This document shows positions 7,951 to 11,651 of a stretch of DNA of 11,651 nt, piece by piece. A model generated the notes under the pieces. It saw nothing but the letters and a program-made list of their open reading frames with translations, was not told the origin of the DNA and did not search any database. Within the stretch, counting starts at the first letter, position 1. The number at the start of each line of letters is the position of its first letter. The position numbers and the translations under genes were made by a program. This DNA comes from Ochromonadaceae sp. CCMP2298 (Eukaryota > Sar > Synurophyceae > Ochromonadales > Ochromonadaceae). Where the stretch lies: positions 1-11,651 of the forward strand of contig MU634524.1 in NCBI GenBank assembly GCA_026770595.1, read 5' to 3'.

Positions 7951-10676
7951 TTAATGCTCACGGCTTCCCTCGCGAGGCGTGCGCGGGCTCGGTGCTGCAT
8001 CCCTGGCACCGCTGGAGACCGCACTGGCAGCGCGAGGACTCTCCTGCAGAACCAGTCGCTCGGGAGACTTGAGAGACGTGCTGCCTTTTGCTAGAGAGAT
8101 GCAGCTAAAGCCCAGGAGCTCCTCCAGCACCTCTTCCTTTTCGTCCTGCATATGCCCACCTGAGATTTTTATTCCAGCTCCCCCAGTCACCAGGGCGGCT
8201 CCGGCGGCGAGTAGCTTCTTGCCGCGGGAGCCAGTCACACTAGCAAGCGGACTGCCTGCACTGTGTGAGGAGACACCTTGTAAATGGTTCAGGTTCAGGA
8301 GGGGCGATGGCAGGTTCAGGTCTGCGAAGGAAGGCGCGGCTGGGGCCGCGGTGATCAGCGGATAGGCGAGCCCTGCCGTCCCCACCGCAGTCGCCGAGGG
8401 TCTTCTGAAGCCCTTCACAGGAGATCGGGTGGGGTCCGCCGTCTTCAGGCCAAAGTGCGGGATCAGGGCGTTGGGGTGCAGCTCGTAAGCAGGCAGGGGG
8501 GTCGACACCCCCTGCGCCCCATGAATTGACAGTAGTGAGGACTCCGGCCGCACCCTACGGCCCTTCCCCGCTATGCCCGCACATCCCTCCCCCACTGAGT
8601 CGGCGACGGCCTCTGCCGCGCGCGCCAGGGTGGTGGTGGCGCTGGTCAGAGTGATTTGGCGCCTGCGCCTGGGCGCTTTCATGGACACGAAGAAGCAATC
8701 CCCGGACTTCTCGACCGTCTCGGACTTCTCTACCGTCTCGGACTTATCGCCTAGCTTGAGGCTCGCCGACAAGCGCGGTGTACTCACGGCCGTGGGGGGC
8801 GCGCTGCTGCTCTTACTGCTATCAGATTCTGATCGCTGAACGGGAGCGGGCAGTTCCGTGGCAAGCCTGCACCACGCTAGGTCGTCGCTCGTGAGCCCTT
8901 CTCCAGCTGCCTGATTTCTAGCCACGCGCTTTCGGTCACGGTCTATGGGGCGGCCCACGAACTCCCTCCTGCTGCGGACCTCCATCGCAACCGCACCGCG
9001 CACGCGCTCCAGGGACCGGAACTTGGACTTTGGAATGCGTGAGCAGGGGTTGTGGCCGCGTATGTCTAGCAAAGCGATCACACAGGCCCTTCCCACGCCC
9101 ATCCACGTCCCAGGCGTGTATTTCTCTGGGTTCGTTGTGAAGGCAGACGCAGCCGTGACGATAGCCCCGCACGTTTCTTCACACTCTGCTATTTCGTTCC
9201 CCACTCTACTGGTGTTGTAGTTTGACTCTATTGTATAGCTGTGGATCAGTTTGTGCGCCAGGTACATCGACACACGGCCGCTTCCCTCGGCCGTTAGACC
9301 CTTAGCTTGGTCCCCGGGATCAATGCGCGTCATATGGTCCTTGGAGAAGAGGCAGCCCTCGTAGTCGAAGTGCGCGGAGTTCAGGCTGGCCAACTTGCAG
9401 TACAGCTGGTTCTGGATCTGGTCCTCGGCCGAGTCCAGCACGTTGCCGTAGATGAAGCAGCCGCGCTTGGAGGCGTGCGCATGGAAGTCCAGGTACACTG
9501 AGAGCTTGCCTTGGGCGGCGTACAAGTCTGTGAGCGCCTTGGCTGCGAAGATGGAGGGGTGCATGGTGGGGTCGCAGGCGCGGTAGTAGCGGTTGAGGTT
9601 GTTGCCCAGCTGGTCCAGGCGGAAGTGGCCACGGAACACACCTGCACCAGGGGTCAATCGACATGGGAGGCAGGTTAGCGAATAGCAGAGCAAAACGCCA
9701 CGCACTCAACATACGGCGCGCAGGTGAATTGGGAGCTTACCGTCGGGGTTTAGTATGGGGATGAGTTTGAAGACGTAGCGTGCGCGCAGGGCCTTGGCTC
9801 TCAGGTCATTAGGGTCCATGAGCAGGTCCAGGATCCCCTTGAACGTGTGCTGCGCCGGCACCTCTCCTGGGTGCACTCTAGCAGAGATGAAGACGATCTC
9901 CTTATCAGAAAAGGTGGGCGGGCGTTCGGTGGCCTTTTTGGTGTCTGGGAAGAGCCCGCTGAGCAGCGGTTCGTACTGGAGGGGGGAGGAGATGCCTGCA
10001 TGGGAGGAGATCGTGAGGAGGTCAATGCGACGGCCGTCAAGTGACCGCGTGACCACCTCGCGCTGGTAGAAGATGGAGTCGTCGTCGTCGGTGTTCGTGT
10101 GCTTGTCGTACTCCTCTAGCTCCGCCTGCACGGCGGCATAGCTATAGGGATACGTGAACGCGAAATAAACGGTGTCCTCGGCTGCCTCCACGCCGTGCTC
10201 GAAGTACAGCAGCGGGATGCCGTTCTCCTTCGAAAAGCGCACTGAACTCTTAATTCGCACCCACTTCTGGTTCGTTGACGCCCCCTTGTACACCGGGCGC
10301 TGCAAAAGTGGGGCGACACGACCAGGACAGGTTAGAAGCAAGCAGAGCGGGGGACAGTGCACAGGCGCCCAATGCAGAAATACCGCACACTTACCATATC
10401 ATACTTGTAAAGACCAGCATGGTTGGACGTATTGACTACTTGGATTCGAAGCGCACACCCCTGCGGCAGACCCTTGATACAGAAATGGAACCAAGCGGAC
10501 TGCTTGGCCTGAAGCGAGTCAGGCGCTGTCCAAATCTTGAAGTCGTAAGGCTTGCCCGCCACTTGCTCCACCTTGGCCAAGTTCCCGTTGTCGAAGTTGG
10601 AGGAGAACGAGATCCCACTATCGAAAGCGAACACGTTCTGCGATGGGACGCCGCAGTTGGATTGCTTAGCCGACAT
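7951..10676 (-). CDS. AGBL5: Cytosolic carboxypeptidase, CCP5/AGBL5-type tubulin deglutamylase (exons 10676-10395, 10299-9741, 9641-7951)
   Basis: Spliced product is 843 aa, an M14 zinc carboxypeptidase. The N-terminal beta-sandwich domain typical of CCPs is seen around residues 23-140 (SSNFDNGNLAKVEQV, then WFHFCIKGLP). Catalytic residues are all present: HPGE (H237 and E240, zinc), NPDG (278-281), R288 and NR (297-298, substrate carboxylate), DFHAHAS (H334, zinc) and YTIESNYN with general base E419. Strings such as REVVTRSLDGRRIDLLTIS and NSAHFDYEGC match CCP5 rather than other CCPs, from my knowledge of the family. CCP5 removes branch-point glutamates (and some chain glutamates) from polyglutamylated tubulin. 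The start is the first in-frame ATG after the TGA at 10788-10790. From about residue 510 the tail is a long Ser/Ala/Pro-rich, probably disordered region with a small SETVEK repeat. Compared with the human protein, the stretch before DFHAHAS is much shorter. Two introns fall within the conserved domains and their removal restores the family sequence exactly. Confidence 0.94.
8704..8739 (-). repeat. 18-bp in-frame tandem repeat in the CCP5-like tail
   Basis: Two 18-bp units (8704-8721 and 8722-8739) differ at one base, with a partial third copy after 8740. On the minus strand they encode repeated SETVEK. The repeat sits in the low-complexity C-terminal tail and keeps the frame. Confidence 0.85.
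9642..9740 (-). other. Intron 2 of the CCP5-like gene (99 nt)
   Basis: On the minus strand the donor is GACG|GTAAGC and the acceptor is GGTGCAG|GTG, phase 1, splitting the Gly codon of NPDG. Splicing gives NPDGVFRGHFR. CTAACCT has its branch A 33 nt from the intron end. Confidence 0.93.
10300..10394 (-). other. Intron 1 of the CCP5-like gene (95 nt)
   Basis: On the minus strand the donor is GATATG|GTAAGT and the acceptor is TTTTGCAG|CGC, phase 0. Splicing joins LYKYDM to RPVYKGAS. CTAACCT has its branch A 32 nt from the intron end. Confidence 0.92.
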
Positions 10677-10778
10677 GATCGGTGGGCCAAGGTCACTCGC
10701 AGAAGTCACAGCCAAAGTCAGACGATCCAATCGCACCGGGCTTGGCAGACCCTTGAGTAGTGTATTGACCTCAGGCTT

Positions 10779-10838
10779 TTGGGGACTTCATATAGCCGCC
10801 GGGCATCTGAGACTTCTGCGGCTTTCGTAAGTCCCCAA
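10779..10838. repeat. Inverted repeat with two collinear arms, hairpin-capable
   Basis: Outer arms TTGGGGACTT (10779-10788) and AAGTCCCCAA (10829-10838) pair perfectly over 10 bp. Inner arms AGCCGC (10794-10799) and GCGGCT (10818-10823) pair over 6 bp. Both lie on the same diagonal, separated by symmetric 5-nt gaps, so a single stem with an internal loop can form. It starts about 100 bp before the CCP5-like ATG, in the likely promoter or 5' UTR. Confidence 0.7.
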
Positions 10839-10910
10839 GCCCCCACGCTGCCGCCTGTCGCGTGTTGTCCCCCGTCGTCCCCGTGCTGTCTTCTGTGTGC
10901 AATCGTGTAA

Positions 10911-10922
10911 GGGGGGGGGGGG
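10911..10922 (+). repeat. Poly-G run (12 bases)
   Basis: An uninterrupted run of 12 G in a non-coding spacer. The exact length may be unreliable in assembly. Confidence 0.9.
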
Positions 10923-10934
10923 TAAGCAAAGTGT

Positions 10935-10940
10935 TTTATT
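10935..10940 (-). promoter_or_regulatory. Poly(A) signal AATAAA for the Cys-rich gene
   Basis: Plus-strand TTTATT reads AATAAA on the minus strand, 135 nt beyond the stop at 11076-11078. Confidence 0.45.
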
Positions 10941-11075
10941 CCGACGTCTTTTGTTTAGGGGTTATGGGAAGTCGTGGCGCGCAATTACAGATGGCGGCCC
11001 TTGTTGTCTAAGTCTAGTGTACATGCAGCGCAAGCAATGGTGGAATTGCGTGCGCGTCTCTTCCGTCCGTCCTCT

Positions 11076-11651
11076 TTACGGCGTAAGCACATCCTCCATA
11101 GTCATGTCCACTCCATAGGTGCCCACTCCATAGGTGCAGTTGTGCGAAACTGGGTTGTGGCACTCGTTGCAGCCTTTGTATACGAACCCGCATAAAATGC
11201 ACCTGGTTACTTTCATTTGGTAGATGTTGTAGCACTCGTTGCAGCCTTTGTATACGAACTCGCATAAATCGCACCTGGTTACTTTCATTTGGAACGCCGG
11301 GTACTGTTTGTTGCAGTAATCGCAGTGCGCCCTCACCTGCATTTCACGTCGGTCGCAGAGCATGCAGAGGCCACGCAGCGTGTCCGCGTGGCACGGAAGA
11401 CAAATGAAGCAGCAACAGCGGCACTTAATGTCGAAGAGTCCTCGTGGGTCATGGCAGAACGCGCAGATGTGTCCGTCGGGCTCGGGCGCGTAGTAGCAGT
11501 GATGCCCTGATCTGCATTTGTAGCAAGAGAACGCGCAGATGAGGTTGTCGGGCTCGGGCAAGTAGAAGCAGTGATGCCCTTCTCTGCATCTGTGGCAAGG
11601 AGCATTGATCCGAGCTGTGCCATTGCAGGCGGGTACATGGGTGGCGGTGGG
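11076..11651 (-). CDS. Cysteine-rich repeat protein, 3' part only (5' end outside the window)
   Basis: The last 191 codons are visible and end at TAA (11078-11076). The frame stays open to the right edge and no in-frame ATG lies in the first 100 codons, so the start or an upstream exon is off the window. There are 29 Cys in 191 residues, mostly as CxxC pairs, with several His. Two repeat families are seen, both with a 24-residue period. Type A, near the visible N-terminus, has two copies of CxxCRxGHHCxYxPEPDxxIC. Type B, near the C-terminus, has two copies of CxLCxFVYKGCNEC joined by NIYQMKVTR; a shorter related unit (HCDYCNKQYPAF) precedes them. Between them is a dense run KCRCCCFICLPC. The end carries TYGVGTYGVD, a 5-residue duplication. 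The pattern suggests structural zinc sites or a disulfide-rich protein. No membrane segment is seen. I do not recognise the family, and another frame (11638-11333, minus) is also open. Confidence 0.6.
   Translation of the reverse strand, partial: PTATHVPACNGTARINAPCHRCREGHHCFYLPEPDNLICAFSCYKCRSGHHCYYAPEPDGHICAFCHDPRGLFDIKCRCCCFICLPCHADTLRGLCMLCDRREMQVRAHCDYCNKQYPAFQMKVTRCDLCEFVYKGCNECYNIYQMKVTRCILCGFVYKGCNECHNPVSHNCTYGVGTYGVDMTMEDVLTP
11109..11137 (-). repeat. 15-bp direct repeat near the Cys-rich gene stop
   Basis: CACTCCATAGGTGC occurs at 11109-11122 and 11124-11137 with a 15-bp period. It encodes the TYGVG/TYGVD duplication on the minus strand. Confidence 0.85.
11154..11292 (-). repeat. 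72-bp tandem repeat, type B (two copies)
   Basis: A 67-bp segment at 11154-11220 recurs at 11226-11292, offset exactly 72 bp. From 11160 on, only about three mismatches are seen in 61 bases. All three alter amino acids but none alters a Cys. It encodes the type B CxxC unit. Confidence 0.92.
11461..11604 (-). repeat. 72-bp tandem repeat, type A (two copies)
   Basis: Units 11461-11532 and 11533-11604 share a 72-bp period with about 10 mismatches in the first 60 bases, so they are more diverged than type B. They encode the GHHC/PEPD unit with its Cys positions kept. Confidence 0.88.

Larger units (their letters stand above)
10677..11075. other. Intergenic region upstream of the CCP5-like gene
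   Basis: Spacer between two minus-strand genes. It holds the promoter and 5' UTR of the CCP5-like gene, an inverted repeat at 10779-10838, a pyrimidine-rich stretch, a 12-base G run and the poly(A) signal of the next gene. No ORF with an ATG and recognisable content is seen. Confidence 0.6.

Noticed and set aside
10332-10394. Continuation of CCP5-like exon 1 through YKYDM into VSVRYF
   Set aside because: GTAAGT donor at the boundary and the next exon continues the family sequence; the read-through is intron.
11154-11604. CRISPR array or non-coding minisatellite
   Set aside because: Two different two-copy 72-bp repeats, continuous and in frame, with no unique spacers; eukaryotic context.
11333-11638. 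Alternative minus-strand frame with ATG across the Cys-rich repeats (101 codons)
   Set aside because: The 72-bp period keeps any frame open. This one gives a Thr/Ser/Ala-rich product without conserved pattern, whereas the other frame keeps CxxC pairs. Not fully excluded without transcripts.
1-11651. tRNA, rRNA or transposable element
   Set aside because: I saw no cloverleaf with conserved B box, no rRNA-like stretches, and no reverse transcriptase, transposase or terminal repeats.

Overview
This window looks like nuclear DNA from a unicellular eukaryote (an alga or other protist). Four gene bodies have recognisable protein content, and all four are interrupted by short GT-AG introns of 64-117 nt that restore the protein family exactly when removed. 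There are no bacterial operons or Shine-Dalgarno sites. Three minus-strand genes have an AATAAA hexamer 60-140 nt past their stop. The mix of a P2B Ca2+ pump, a dual-acylated EF-hand protein, a mitochondrial PPR-like protein and a CCP5-type tubulin deglutamylase suits a flagellated or ciliated protist of the stramenopile, alveolate, cryptophyte or haptophyte kind, but the lineage cannot be fixed from this sequence alone.

Layout from left to right. (1) 42-992, plus: EF-hand protein with an N-terminal MGC acylation signal, two exons. (2) 1266-3252, minus: PPR-like, probably mitochondrial protein, two exons, convergent with gene 1. (3) 3253-4196: AT-richer divergent intergenic region with a TATA-like box, small repeats and one doubtful short ORF or exon. 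(4) 4301-7660, plus: plasma-membrane-type Ca2+-ATPase, with a possible extra 7-codon 5' exon at 4197. (5) 7951-10676, minus: cytosolic carboxypeptidase of the CCP5/AGBL5 type, three exons, convergent with the pump. (6) 10677-11075: spacer with a hairpin-capable inverted repeat, a G12 run and a poly(A) signal. (7) 11076-11651, minus: 3' part of an unrecognised, extremely cysteine-rich protein built from tandem 24-residue units; it runs off the right edge.

The genes do not form an obvious pathway. A membrane-anchored Ca2+ sensor and a Ca2+ pump both bear on Ca2+ handling, and a deglutamylase acts on axonemal or cytoplasmic tubulin, but any link between them is inference. The least explained item is the Cys-rich repeat protein at the right edge. 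The most distinctive features of the known families are the Cys-containing external loop and the P-domain insertion of the pump. Three introns share a CTAACCT branch-site-like motif at a nearly fixed distance from the acceptor.
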